A DNA stretch of 64,000 nt. Source: Malania oleifera. Lineage: Eukaryota; Streptophyta; Magnoliopsida; Santalales; Ximeniaceae. The stretch is taken from contig NC_080419.1 of NCBI RefSeq assembly GCF_029873635.1, positions 62,119,040-62,183,039 on the forward strand. The letters run 5' to 3'. The first letter of the stretch is position 1. Each line of letters opens with the position of its first letter. The position numbers and the translations under genes were made by a program. Under the pieces are notes generated by a model. It was not told the origin of the DNA. It searched no databases and saw only the letters and a program-made list of their open reading frames with translations. Below are positions 1-11,136 of the stretch, one piece after another.

Positions 1-1264
1 CAACCACCTAAGGATTCCACTATACCTTGTTCCTTCTAGGTGGAACAAAAAACCTTTACAATAACCAACCTCTTTTTCAAGAAGAGAAACCTCTCCAAGC
101 AACAACCTATGCTTGGTGCAACGATCTAACTATACATTAAATCGTCAAAGATCTAGTAGAAAGGAACGGATATTTGCGTACAAAAACACTCTCAAACAAA
201 GAGCAAGTTATACAAGTTAAATCACTAATCTTACTTCAAAACCAAAACTAAATAGAAAATATGAAGCTCAAGGTTTAGAAGTCACAAATGGTTCTTTCTT
301 ATTGATATAGAAATTTTAGTTCCAAATTAGAACCAAATCTTTTTAATCAACCAACAATTTTGCGGAGTTTCCCTTAGTAAGAGTGTGAGCAAGTATCAGC
401 TTTAGGAGAGTTTTAGCATAGAAATCGTGTATTGCTTGAGCGTATTTTTTCATTGAGCAAGAGAGGTATTTATAGACTTTTAAAAGATAAGTTTCCTCAT
501 TTTACAAGTTGACATGGAGTATTTAGGTAACTTTTCAAAAGATATTAAATCATAGAATTAATTTTGAAAAACTTCCCATATAATTCGAAATTCAAAATCA
601 CCGTAGAATCAGTCGATTGACTCACTCAACTGAGTCATTTTGTACTAGTCAGTCAGTTGGACAGGCGGCTAACAACATTCTGTCTCTCAAAAAATTAATT
701 CAGATAAATTGTCAGTCGACTGACTCAACTATGTTCAAAATAGTCAATCAGCTGGACAAATTAGGGCGTCAGTCGGCTGACTGATCCCACTTCAAAAATG
801 GTCAGTCAGCTGACCAGTCCTTTTTTTCATTTTTGATTTTTAAACTCTAGTTCATTTTGAAAAGCTCAAGTACCACTCTTTCAAAATCATTTTCAAGGGT
901 TTTAGAAGAAATGGTTTCTAAGCCTTCTTATCCTAAAGAGTTTCACATATCTAAATAGTAATGAATTTGAAATACTTACAAACATTCTTCTAAGCATGAT
1001 CTCCTTAATCACTAAGTCTTGCAACCTCTTGAGGTTCAATCTTTACTTCAAGTCCTGCCAAGCCTTTAAGCTCTTCATGTGTCTTTCATTGCTTCAATAT
1101 ACTCAGAAGCTTTCACTTGATTGACTTTGATTTCCAACTTACTTTCATGATTAACCATGAGTGTCCTTTTACTTAGACCTGAAATAAAGCCACTCAACAA
1201 TACATGTTAAAACATCCTTCATTTGTTATCATCAAAACAAGATTGAAAAACCCAGTTAGGCCAA
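1..1264 (-). mobile_element. Partial LTR of a SIRE-family copia element (cut by window edge)
   Basis: The sequence aligns along its whole length with the two LTRs at 2884-4894 and 11139-13151. Shared features are the wording around position 1 (3550 and 11810 in the other copies), a TATA-like tatttatag near 468, the GTCAGTCGGCTGACTG-type motif cluster at about 600-815, and the terminal ttaggccaa near 1258. It is clearly more diverged than those two are from each other. The right edge (about 1262-1264) corresponds to the start of a minus strand LTR, so the element, if complete, extends left out of the window. It lies inside the 3' region of the + strand copia element. Whether it is a solo LTR or one end of a full element cannot be decided here. 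Confidence 0.8.
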
Positions 1265-1519
1265 TAATGAGACTTAGAGGAGTGCTTGGAGTTCAACTCC
1301 TTTATATTTGATCCATCTTATGCTTTAAATACATACATTTATATTTGGGGTTTGTAATACCTAAAATAGCTTTTTATTTTGTTTTTCGGTCGTACACACT
1401 CACCACACACATACACAGATACATATAGATACTATCTTGTGGTGATTGTGATTTTGCTTATATATATATATATGATGTTTTATTGGTTGCATGCTTTGAC
1501 ATATATACATACTTATCTG

Positions 1520-1700
1520 ATTGAAAGCCACGTACATGGCGGATGCAGTTGATGTGAAATTGCCTACTGGTAGATATATTAGGTTCTCGCATGCTCAAAA
1601 CTATGTGATATATTGTCTGCTTGAAAACTTTTTTGTGTAGGTTAATATGGGAAATGTCCTGTTTACAGACGGCATACTGCCAAATTTTTGGTAGATATTT
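1520..1700. repeat. Dispersed repeat shared with 53020-53190
   Basis: A segment containing ggatgcagttgatgtg, then ggtagatatattaggttc, then gcatgctca and finally GGCATACTGCCAAATTTTT matches the same series of words in the same order inside the Mutator-like element at 53020-53190. Similarity is patchy, perhaps 70-75 percent by eye. No coding potential is apparent in either copy. Confidence 0.55.
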
Positions 1701-2752
1701 TTTTGAAATATTCAAACATTTTGTAAAATGATAATGGATGTGCATATAATTTCTGGTTTAGATTTCAAAATGTCTGCACTTTGCTAAATTTAAATTTGAA
1801 TCATCTAAAACTTGTGCATACACATTTAAAGGTTTTGAAATTGGCAGGTGTTTATAGGATAAGTCACATTTTTAAACAAAATACTGCCAAAATTTTTCAA
1901 AATCATTGCACATATCCTATACTTTTATAAATACTGAATATTTTAAAACTTAGGTTGTGCTTCTAGAACATTATCTTTGTGCATCATGAACAATTTTAGT
2001 ACGATACTTCACTCTGTTTGCTGAACTGAAATTCATTATATTTTTTTTTGGCAAACTGTATCCCCAAAACAACAATTGGTATCAATGTTTTTTTAAGGGG
2101 GGATTTTCTTTTCAAAATCACATATGCTGAATTGATCCTAAAAGTTAATCTTGTGTGATGCAGTATAGTTAAAAGCTTTAAAGTACTTGTGTATATTGCT
2201 CAGGGCATAAGTTTAAAGAGAATGCATAATCTTAGGGGGAGCCACTTCACCTTGATATATATAGATCTAAAACATTAAATTCATCTTATATCTCTTTTTA
2301 CCTTATATCTTGTAGGAATACATATTTTTCTAACAAATGGTAACAATTAACAAGTGGTATCATTTTGTGCTGAATGATCATTTTATTTCTTCAACATGAT
2401 CAATACTGAAATGTTTGAGTTGTTGGATGAAAATTGCAATATATTGATTGTTGAACTCAAAATAGGTCACTTAGGTACAAATATATTTTGGGAAATACTC
2501 TATTTTTCAAAAGGCATACTGCCGAATTTTTTTAAATCTTCCCAACTTATCTTTTGTATCTAAATGAATTTTACATTCATGCTATATTTCTTAACCCTTT
2601 TTGTTGTTGCCAAAAGGGGAAGAAGAGGTAATACTGGGTACATTGATAAATTTAAATTCAATTTGAATTGAGCTTTAATTCTCTTTATGCATATAGTCAA
2701 GGGGAGCCTTTCTTGGCTGTACCCACTTTTGCATAAAGTATTTGTTATCATC

Positions 2753-2766
2753 AAAAAATGAGAGAT
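2753..2766 (+). other. Polypurine tract of the + strand copia element
   Basis: The run aaaaaatgagaga sits immediately before TGTTGACC, where an LTR begins. Position and composition fit a plus-strand priming site, although it is less pure than the usual AAAGGGGGAGA of this group. Confidence 0.5.
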
Positions 2767-2883
2767 TGTTGACCTAGTTGGTCATATCCCAACTTTGACA
2801 ATGACAAATGCATTTGGTACTAATGTTTGTATTGAGGCTTGCATGCAGGTTCACCTTACGCGTGTATTCGAACAGAAAGCTAC
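2767..2883 (+). mobile_element. 3' LTR of + strand copia element, first part
   Basis: The LTR begins with TGTTGACCTAGTTGG right after the purine tract. It is interrupted at 2883 by the minus strand SIRE element and resumes at 13152. The five bases before the inserted element (gctac) and after it (gttac) form an imperfect target duplication, which supports the two parts having been contiguous. Confidence 0.75.
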
Positions 2884-4894
2884 TGAAAACTAAGGTGTAG
2901 CCCCAAGAGGGGGGTGAATTGGGTTATTAAAATTTCTTTTAAATCATTTTATAAATTCTTAACCTTTCATAATTCTTTCAAAGATATCTTGACTTCTTGT
3001 TGATTTAGAAATCACACAAAAGCTTAAGTCTTTTATTCAATCCACAACCACAACACAAATAAACAATCAATCAACTACTCAAACCAATCGACCAAAATAT
3101 AAGTAACCTTCAATATATGCTTTGCAATTCTTGGCAATATTCAGCTTGATTGTTTGTAGCCCTGTGTATATGAATTTGTAAGCCCTGTAGAGAATGTAGT
3201 TGGCTTTTCAATTGATGATCAAAATAACATCCAATCACTTTTTCAAAAATCAGAATTCAAATAAACCTTTAGTTAATAGGTTTTGGGTTGTTAACCAATC
3301 AACATACCCCCTTACGGTTTCCACAAAATATTGATTAACCAACGTACTCCCTTTCCTTTTCCACAAGCCCAAGAACAAATTAAACTTTGGTTTATTTAAT
3401 TTCCAATACACGTTGTTTTTACGATTGAGAGAATTACAACATTCACACAGTTTATATTTTTTCTAGAATTTAAAAAGAATAAGGGAAAGAAAGTGACACC
3501 GGCATTTTTACGAGGTTCAGCTTATCCCTATCCTATGACCTTGCCTTAGGCTAACCACCTAAGGATTCCACTATACTTGTTCCTTTCTGAGTGGAACAAA
3601 ACCGTTACAAATAACTTCTTTTTTAGGAAGAGAAACCTCTCCAAGCAATAGCCCATGCTTGGTCCAACGATCCAAATCAATCTTAAATAGTCAAAGAACT
3701 ACTAAATGGAAATAAGAATTTGCGTACAAGAACACTCTCAAAATAGAGCAAATTTGTACAAATTAGAACACTTAATATACTTCAAAACAAATACTAAATA
3801 GAAAATAAGAAGCTCAAGATTTAGATATCACCAAAGGTTCTTTCTTATAGATAGAGAAAACTTAGCTGCAAATCAAAACAAAGGCTTTTGATTAATCAGC
3901 AATTTCGTAGCGTTCTCCTAGCAAGGATATAAGCAAGTATGGACTTTTGGAGAGTATGAACGTACGATGCTTATCTTGCTTGAGCGATTTGATTCATGAG
4001 TCTAAAAAGGTATTTATAGAGTTTTTTGTGAAAGAGTTTCCTTATTTACCAAGTTGACTTGGGGTGTTTGGTCAACTTTGCAGAAGATTTGAAATCCTAG
4101 AATTAATTTTGAAAATCTTCCCGTTAAGTTCAAATTTCAAAATCTCCATGGATTCAGTCGGCTGACTCACTCGACTGGGTCATTTTTGTGCAAGTCGGTC
4201 ACCTGGACAGGCGGTTGACAGCATTCTGTCTGTCCAAGAATTTATCCCAATAAATAGTTAATCAGCTGACTGAACTTGGTTCAAAAATGTTAGTCGACTG
4301 GACAGATCAGGTGTCAGTCGGCTGACTGATCACAAGTCAAAATATTCAGTCAGTTGGACAGATTTATTCAGTCTTTACATTTGTCAGTCAGCGGGCCAAT
4401 CTTAGCGTGTTATGGTCAGTCGGCTGACTAGTCGATTCTTTTTCAAAATATTTTCTATTTTTATTTTTACACTCTAGTTTATTTGAAAGACTCAATTATA
4501 ACTTTTCAAAATCATTTTCAAGGATTTTTTTTTTTTAAGAACTGGTCTCTGAGTCTTTGCATCCTAAAGAGCTTCATATTTCTAAATAGTATTGAATTAA
4601 AGTACTTACAAATGTCTTTCTAAACATGAACTCATTGAGCACTAAGTCTTCAAGTCTCTTGAGATTCAACTTGACTTCAAGTCCCACTTAGCCTTTAAGC
4701 TTTTCATTGGTCTTTTATTGCTTCAATACTCTCAGTAGCTTTCACTTGAGTGGCTTTGATTTCCAACTTACTTCCATGACAAACATGAGTGTAGTTTTAC
4801 TTAATCCTGAAATAAAGTCACTCAACAACATATGTTAAAGTATCCTTCATTTGTTATCATCAAAACAAGATTGAAAAGTCTATTTAGGCAACCA
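2884..4894 (-). repeat. 3' LTR of the SIRE element
   Basis: This 2011-bp copy aligns end to end with 11139-13151. On the minus strand it starts tggttgcc, a slight change from the tgttggcc of the other copy, and ends ttttca. U3 is at the right (4894 down to about 4020), with a cluster of GTCAGTCGGCTGACTG-type palindromes at 4150-4440 and a TATA box at 4011-4020 (TCTATAAATA on the minus strand). Confidence 0.92.
4150..4440. promoter_or_regulatory. U3 cluster of CAGTCGGCTGACTG-like palindromes (3' LTR)
   Basis: About ten variants of the motif CAGTC(G/A)(G/A)CTGACTG or its half sites occur within 290 bp, for example near 4155, 4262, 4315 and 4416. The array is directly upstream of the TATA box when read on the minus strand, which is where an LTR enhancer would sit. 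Function is inferred from position only. Confidence 0.55.
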
Positions 4895-4910
4895 ATCTCC
4901 CCCTTTTTTA
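4895..4910 (-). other. Polypurine tract of the SIRE element
   Basis: On the minus strand the sequence taaaaaagggggagat directly precedes the 3' LTR start. This is the standard plus-strand primer form of SIRE-like copia elements. Confidence 0.85.
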
Positions 4911-5565
4911 TGATGGCAAACTAGGAGCAAAGATTAAGGTTTTCTTTGAAAAAGCTCTCCCTTACTATAAGCATTATTTCAATATTTAAAGCATGTGACA
5001 TCAAATACATATAGTATGTGAAAATGTTCAATATGCTCAAATTTAAAGTCAAAGATATTCAATATGCAAATAATGTACTCAACATAACTCATCATACTTA
5101 ACATACTATTCCATACATACTTAACATACTATTTCATGTCATGACATCTTTCTAAATACATACTTAACATGACATCTTTGCTTTTTTCAATTTCTCCCCC
5201 TTTTGACATCATTCAAAACAAGGGGAAAGAAACAGATCATACAAAGAAATACAAGCAAAGCAACCAAGAAGTATTTTGTCATACAAAATATCAAATTACA
5301 GCCAAAAAGTTATAAGATTTCAAGTGGTAAGTACAAAACATCAGTTTTCAGCAGCAGGATGATCATCTACTTCTTCTTCATTACTTTCTTCTTCCTCTTC
5401 ATTTCTTTCTGCTTCATCTGAGTCCCTTCTTCTTCTTCTTCTGAACCATACTCTTCTTCCATGTCTTCCTTATCATCAGCCTTACTTCCTTCTATAGAGC
5501 CCTCATCATCACTCCTATCATCACTAGCAGGAGCTGAACTGATATCTTTAGGATCAACAGTACGA
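4911..5565 (-). mobile_element. SIRE internal region between ORF3 and 3' LTR
   Basis: This is non-coding internal DNA of the retrotransposon. It contains simple repeats such as several acttaacat units at 5085-5170, and a TC-rich stretch at 5380-5470 that would read acidic residues on the minus strand. No further feature is supported. Confidence 0.6.
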
Positions 5566-6622
5566 GAGGAAATGGCTAAATGTTTCTCAATTCAGCTCAA
5601 ACGTTCATCAAATGAGGAGTAATTTGACAGAAGGGAAGAAAAGTTGGTTTGGAGGGATTGAAGCCTGGTTTGCATGGTTTGACTGAAAGTGGTGAACTGT
5701 TGATAGAACGGATTAAACCATGCGGGAGTAGTAGTAATAGGGGGTTGTTGTACTTGGCTTCCACTTCCCTTTAGAATCCATCCATCCTCAAACTTCTCAT
5801 AACCCATTAATTCAAGAGTTGTGGAATTGAAAATGTCATAATGGGTGCATTTCACAAAGAAATCAGAAGTTGAGGATACTTGGAGTTTTGCAAAAAGTTT
5901 GTTCAAGATTCCACCATAGGGAAGGATGACTCATCGTGCTTCCACCTGAGATATCATCCACTGAAGCATAAGACTCGGTAAGTCTAGTTTCTTGCCCTTG
6001 AGCAAGCGCCAGAGGACAAAGCAATCTGCATAGGAGATATACGCGTGTAATCCAACTTGAGGAAGTATATTATATGTGATTATTTTTTAAAAAATTTGAG
6101 CTTGAAGATTCAAATGTTTGTAGAGTGGAGGATTGTCAAAAGAAACAGGCTCGATGTCTAATATCAAGGGAAGGAATTCTTCTGGAGTGAAGCCCTGTTC
6201 TAAAATCCAAGAAGTACTAAAAGGAGGATATTCAAAATCTCCTTTGGTGATTTTAAACATTTTTTCAAGGGTTCAAAAGTGAGAGAGATGGATTTTCCCA
6301 TCACCTTGGTAGAAATTCCATTTTATTCCTAAACAAGATTTGCGTAGAAAATTTTAACAAGGTTTTGGAAGTGTCCCTTGGCTTGATAGAGAATGAAATT
6401 TTTCCATCCTAGGGCTTCAAATAAGGAAATTATATGCTGTAAATCAGATGTTAAAAATGAAACATCAAGGATTTTACCTAGGATTAGATCTATCGTGCTT
6501 AGATGATTTTGATAAAAGCTCTTGGCGTGTGGAGCCATGAGCGATTGCTCGATCGAAGAATCTTTAGTGGATTGAGATGAGGTGGAGGGTTTCTTACTTC
6601 CTACAAACTTGATTCTTGGCAT
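5566..6622 (-). pseudogene. SIRE third ORF (envelope-like / plant transposon protein domain), broken
   Basis: The first piece (6622-6329) starts MPRIKF, is Ser/Thr/Lys rich, and ends in GWKNFILYQ then FYANL. Both motifs are typical of the domain annotated as putative plant transposon protein or envelope-like in ORF3 of SIRE and similar elements. The reading then meets a stop at about 6327, with family-like sequence continuing past it. The second piece (5906-5592) has Gln/Phe/Ser-rich sequence with heptad-like spacing near its end that could form a coiled coil. Position after RNase H and before the 3' LTR fits ORF3. In SIRE elements this ORF has been proposed as envelope-like, but its function is unproven. 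Several stops make this copy non-functional. Confidence 0.7.
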
Positions 6623-6779
6623 TTTGGAACTTTTCTATGGAAAACTGAAGGAAGATTTGCTAAGGTAGTGTTAGATTTTGGAAATGGAAGATAAGATTTT
6701 GGTGATTTTTGGAAGAGGAGGAACTCAGGAAAGGGAGGAAACAGAGCACATGTGAGAAGAAACCCTATGTTAGTTGGCT

Positions 6780-6935
6780 GACCACTTGAATGGCTCAGGT
6801 TTTTATAAACGAGTCTAGGGCTTTTCCGTCAATCAATTGGCTAACTTCAGGGTTAGTTGGCTGACTGGTCTCAATTTCAGAAAAATAGCTTAGTCAGTCG
6901 ATTGGGTCTTGGGTCAGGCGGCTGACTATAACACT
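6780..6935. repeat. Internal cluster of the LTR palindrome motif
   Basis: Five or six variants of the same GTTGGCTGAC / GTCAGTCGATTG words found in the LTR U3 recur here, between the end of RNase H and the start of ORF3. This part is internal, so the motif is not confined to the LTR promoter. Confidence 0.55.
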
Positions 6936-6998
6936 CTTCTCATGCATTCCTTAGCTATGTAATAGGACAATCTCTCTTCTAATTGTTATGAATCTGTC

Positions 6999-8419
6999 TT
7001 ATAAAAGAGGTTTAGTAAAGATATCAACCCATTGATCATTTGTATTGATGAATTCAAGAGTTATATCTTCTTTTTGAACATGATCTCTTAAAAAATGATG
7101 TCTTATGTCAATGTGCTTGGTTCTTGAGTGTGAAATAGGATTTTTAGACATGTTTATTGCACTCATGTTGTCACACTTAATTGGTATAGTTGTGTATTTT
7201 AAATTAAAATCTCCTAATTGTTGTTTCATATATAGTTTTTGTGCACAACAACTCCCCGCTGTTACATATTCAGTCTCAGCAGTTGACAAGGCCATGGAAT
7301 TTTGTTTCTTTGAAAATCAAGATACTAATGATCTTCCTAAAAAGTGATGTGCCACTGGTGCTCTTTCTATCAATTTTACATTCGACATAATCTGCATCCG
7401 AATAACTAATCATTTCAAAGTCGGTGTCTTTTGTATACCATAGTCCTAGTTCAATTGTGCCTAATAAGTATCTTAGAATTCTTTTTACAGCAACTTGATG
7501 AGATTCCTTAGGTGCTAATTGAAAACGTGCACACATACACACACTAAACATTATGCCGGGTCTACTGGCTGTTAAATATAGTAAACTTCCAATCTTGCCT
7601 CATTATACTTTATATCTACAGGTTTTCCTTTCTCATCTTATCTAGGTTGATGGAGGTACTCATAGGGGTTCCTATGGGTTTACTATTTTCCATATCGAAT
7701 TTTTTTATCATTTCTTTTATGTATTTGGATTGACTTATAGAAGTCCCATTCTTTGCTTGTTTAATTTGTAGTCTAAGAAAATAGTTTAATTATCTCATCA
7801 TGCTCATTTCAAATTCTTCTTGCATACATTTTGCAAATTCTTTACATTGATATTCATTAGTAGCACCAAATATTATATCATCTACATAAATTTAAATTAA
7901 AAGTATGTCATCTTTCTTGGTTTTAATGAACAAGGTATTATCAATTTTTCCTCTTGAAAACCCCTTTTCTATTAGAAATCCACTAAGTCTTTCATACCAA
8001 GCCCTAGGGGCTTGTTTTAACCCATACAAAGCCTTAGTTAGTTTAAACACATAATCAGGATTTTATATTTCTTCGAATCCGGGTGGTTATTCAACATATA
8101 CCTCTTCATTAATATACCCATTTAAGAAGGCACTTTTAACATCCATTTGGTATAACTTAAATTCTTTGTAGGAAGCATAAGGTAATAGCATCCTTATAGC
8201 TTCCATTCTAGCTACAGGGGCAAAGGATTCATCATAGTCTATCCCTTCTTCTTGGTTATACCCTTTAGCTACAACTCTAGTTTTGTTTCTAATGACTATA
8301 CCATTTTCATCCTTTTTTTTTCTAAATACCCATTTAGTTCCAATGATTGAGTGATTTCTAGGTTTGGGTACTAATTGCCATACTTTACATTTTTCAAATT
8401 GATTTAATTCTTCTTGCAT
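6999..8419 (-). pseudogene. copia reverse transcriptase and RNase H, broken
   Basis: The RVT_2-type reverse transcriptase begins at 8419 with [15 protein letters not shown], then [17 protein letters not shown] and the conserved [14 protein letters not shown] interrupts it after EEVYVE (about 8084). Beyond it the catalytic YVDD motif is visible at 7877-7888, preceded by another TAA. RNase H follows in two frames: YSDADY and DRKSTSG (7551-7276), then STAETEY, KHIDIRHHFLRDHV and a C-terminal FTKPL (7295-6999). A frameshift near 7290-7330 separates them. The enzyme would copy element RNA into cDNA, but this copy cannot. At least two stops are TAA where relatives usually have Gln (CAA), as expected from C-to-T decay. 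Confidence 0.9.
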
Positions 8420-8533
8420 AGCAATTATCCAAGAGTCATCTTTAATGACTTCTTCAACATTTTTAGGTTCATCTTGAGATAGGAATGCATAGTGATTACA
8501 TAGATTCTTTAAAGAAAATCCAGTAGTTACACC

Positions 8534-9808
8534 TCAAGATGGTTCACCTATAATTTGATCTTGAGGGTGATTTCTTACATACTTCCACTCTCTTGGTAAT
8601 TCAAGATTTTCTATAGGTTTATCTCTTGAGGTTTCTTCATTTTCTTCCTTTATTTCTAGATCATCCTCCTTTTTGAAAATATCATCATTTTCTTCATTTT
8701 TGACTTCTTTTGAAAAAGGGTTTGATTCATCAAAGTTTACGTGAATTGATTCAATGATAGTTAGTGTTCTTTTGTTATAGATCCTATAGGCCTTACTATT
8801 TGCAAAATATCCTAGGAAAATTCCTTCCTCCAATTTAGCATCAAATTTTCTTAAGTCATCTTTGTTGTTGAGAACAAAACACTTACACCCAAAAACATGG
8901 AAGTAATTTATGTTAGGCCTTCTTCCTTTCCATAATTCATAAGGTCTCTTGTTTAGGCTTGTTCTAATAGAAACCCTAGTAATTACATAGCAAGCAATAC
9001 TTACAACTTCGGCCCGAAAATATTTGGGTAAGTTATTTTCATTTAGCATAGTTCTTTCCATTTCTTGAAGGGTTCTATTTTTTCTGTCAACAACTCCATT
9101 TTTTTGTGGGGTTCTAGGTGCTGAAAAGTTATGGCCTATACCATGATCATTGCAAAAATTTTCAATGTTCTTATTTTTAAACTCTCTTCCTTGGTCACTT
9201 TTTAGGTTTGAAACATTGTAACCTTTCTCATTTTGAAGTTTCTTGTATAGAGTTATTAGCAAATCACAAGCTTCATCTTCGTTAGCTAAAACAAGTACCC
9301 ATGTGTATCTAGAGTAGTCATCAACAATCACGAAGGCATATTGTTTTCCTCCTAAGCTTTGAGTTCTAGTAGGTCCAAATAAGTCTAAGTGTATGAGTTT
9401 TAGGGGTCTACTAGTTGATATATGTTTCTTCTTTTTAAAACTTGTCTTGATTTGTTTTCCTAGTTGGCAAGCATCACAAATTTTATCTTTGATAAACTTA
9501 GTATTAGGCAAGCCCTTTACTAAATTCTTTTTAGAAAGCTTGGACATAAGGTCCATGCTAGCATGTCCTATTCTTCTATGAAAAAGCCAACTATTTTCAC
9601 TCATGGCAACCAAGCAAGTTACCTCTTGAGAAATTAGGCTATCAAGGTTTATGCAATACACATTATTCATTCTATGTGCTGTGAATAGTATTTCATGATC
9701 CTTAGGATTTTGTATCATACATTTGTCTTTCTTAAAGATTATTTCAAATTCATTGTCACTAAGTTGACTAATACTTAATAGATTATGCTTTAGACCGTCC
9801 ACCATCAA
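8534..9808 (-). pseudogene. copia integrase (GAG-pre-integrase, rve core), open but mutated
   Basis: This 424-residue open stretch holds the His-His-Cys-Cys zinc region (FHRRIGHAS then CDACQLGK, about residues 75-120). The core follows with HLDLFGP, VDDYSRYTWV, LKSDQGREF and a C-terminal domain with VFGCKCFV and GIFLGY. The third catalytic acid, normally Glu in GVVERKNR, reads Asp (GVVDRKNR), which would impair or abolish strand transfer. The open frame starts downstream of the protease in a different frame. A TGA just past the end (about 8531) precedes the reverse transcriptase in the same frame, so originally this was one polyprotein. Confidence 0.92.
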
Positions 9809-9906
9809 AACATCATCAATAGTGAATGAGGAATCTTTACCTATTTTACCAATTCCAATAATTTTGCCTTTTGCGTTGTCATTGAAGATTACATATCCTC
9901 CATCCT

Positions 9907-10188
9907 TTAAGTGAGAGAAGTGAACTTTGATTTATCTCCTGTCATATGTCTTGAACATCCGCTGTCCAAGTACCATTTTTCTCTAGATGGAGTGGACCTA
10001 AAGCAAACTTCTTCGTTGTGTGCCATGAAGCACATGTTTGCCTCTTCTTGTTTGCTGGATTTGCTCTCTGATTCACTTGAACTTGTGTCGTCCCATGTTG
10101 CTTTCATTGCAGGCTTCTTTTTCTTCTTTTCCTTCTTGAGCTAAGGGTAGTCCAGCTTGATGTGTCCGACCTTTTTACAGTGATAACA
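9907..10188 (-). pseudogene. copia zinc knuckle and aspartic protease
   Basis: At 10147-10188 the minus strand reads CYHCKKVGHIKLDY, a CCHC knuckle whose last Cys has become Tyr. A TAG at about 10141 follows. The same frame continues at 10107 with an acidic Ser-rich spacer and WYLDSGCSRHMTG, the catalytic DSG of copia proteases, where the element's own polyprotein would be cut. The rest of the protease lies in other frames before the integrase. Confidence 0.85.
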
Positions 10189-10364
10189 GGTGGGAGGTTC
10201 ATTTTTGCTCTTGTATTCCTTACTATTTTCACCTTTTTCAATTTTTGACCCTCTGAGTTTTCTAGTGTATTTATTATTATTTTTTTGAAGAATTCTCCAA
10301 GTCTTCTAGTTATGAAAGCTAATTCTTCATCATCTAATTCACTGGAGTCATTATCTTCTTCACC

Positions 10365-11076
10365 TTAATGTTCTTTCGAGGCTTTTAGAGCTATAGACTT
10401 CTTATTTTTATTTTCAGTGTTTCTTTCTTTTATAGTCATTTCATAGGTTAGAAATGATCCTATGAGTTCATCTAATGAGGTTGTTTTGAGGTTTCTACCT
10501 TCCGTTATGGCTATGGCTTTCGGTTCCCAAATAGGAGGAAGTGCTCTTAGAATTTTGCGAATCATCTCATTGGTGGAATATGTTTTTCCTAAGGCACTTA
10601 GTGAGTTTATGATATGTGTGAACCTAGCGTACATGCTTGTGATGGTTTCATCAGAATTCATCCTAAAAGTTTTGTATTCACTAGTCAACATATCAATTCT
10701 ACTGTCTCTAACATCTACTATGCCTTCGTAGGTTACTTCTAATTTATCCCAAATTTCTTTTGCAGTTTTACATGCCATCAATCTATTGAATTCATTAGCA
10801 TCAAGTGCACAATATAGGGTGTTTATTGCACAAGAGTTAACTTGTAGCATTTTGTGATCTGTTTCGGTCATCTCCTTTTCTTCCTTAGGTACTTCTTTTC
10901 CATCCACTAGTTTTGTAATGATTAGGTTACCATTTGTGGCAACCTTCCATGTATTCCAATCCATTGTTTGAAGGTAGATTCTCATACGTTTTTTCCAAAA
11001 GATGTAGTTGAGTCCACAAAAAATGGGTGGTCTAGTTCAGGATTGACCCTCACCAAAAGGAGCTACTCCTATTTAT
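10365..11076 (-). pseudogene. copia gag (UBN2/DUF4219 type), broken
   Basis: The longest open part (10985-10365, 206 codons) begins MRIYLQTMDWNTWK and includes EIWDKLEVTYEG, MLTSEYKTFRM and LRALPPIWEPK, all hallmarks of the copia gag core that forms the particle shell. The usual motif before it, RPPIFCGLNYIFWKKR, is present in the same frame upstream of the ATG. The true start was therefore further right, and a TGA at 11037-11039 now separates GEGQS from TRPP. The downstream knuckle is in another frame, so there is also an indel near 10200-10365. Confidence 0.88.
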
Positions 11077-11124
11077 GCCATCTAGATCTTTATATAGCTT
11101 CTCGTCAGGATTTACTATAACGAG

Positions 11125-11136
11125 TCTCTGATACCA
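11125..11136 (-). other. Primer binding site (initiator Met tRNA) of the SIRE element
   Basis: On the minus strand TGGTATCAGAG lies two bases after the 5' LTR end (TTTTCA). It is complementary to the 3' end of initiator methionine tRNA, the usual primer for plant copia elements. Confidence 0.93.

Larger units (their letters stand above)
1265..2766 (+). mobile_element. Internal 3' non-coding region of a + strand copia element
   Basis: This stretch ends in a purine tract directly followed by TGTTGACCTAG, the start of an LTR, so it is read as the region between the last ORF and the 3' LTR of a copia element on the + strand. It contains no convincing reading frame. The phrase of the type GGCATACTGCC(A/G)AATTTTT occurs around 1672 and again near 2513, with a decayed version near 1885. 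Blocks such as aggggggagcc resemble the 3' non-coding parts of SIRE-like elements. The 5' part of the element is missing or lies left of the window, the local left edge being the LTR that ends at 1264. Confidence 0.55.
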
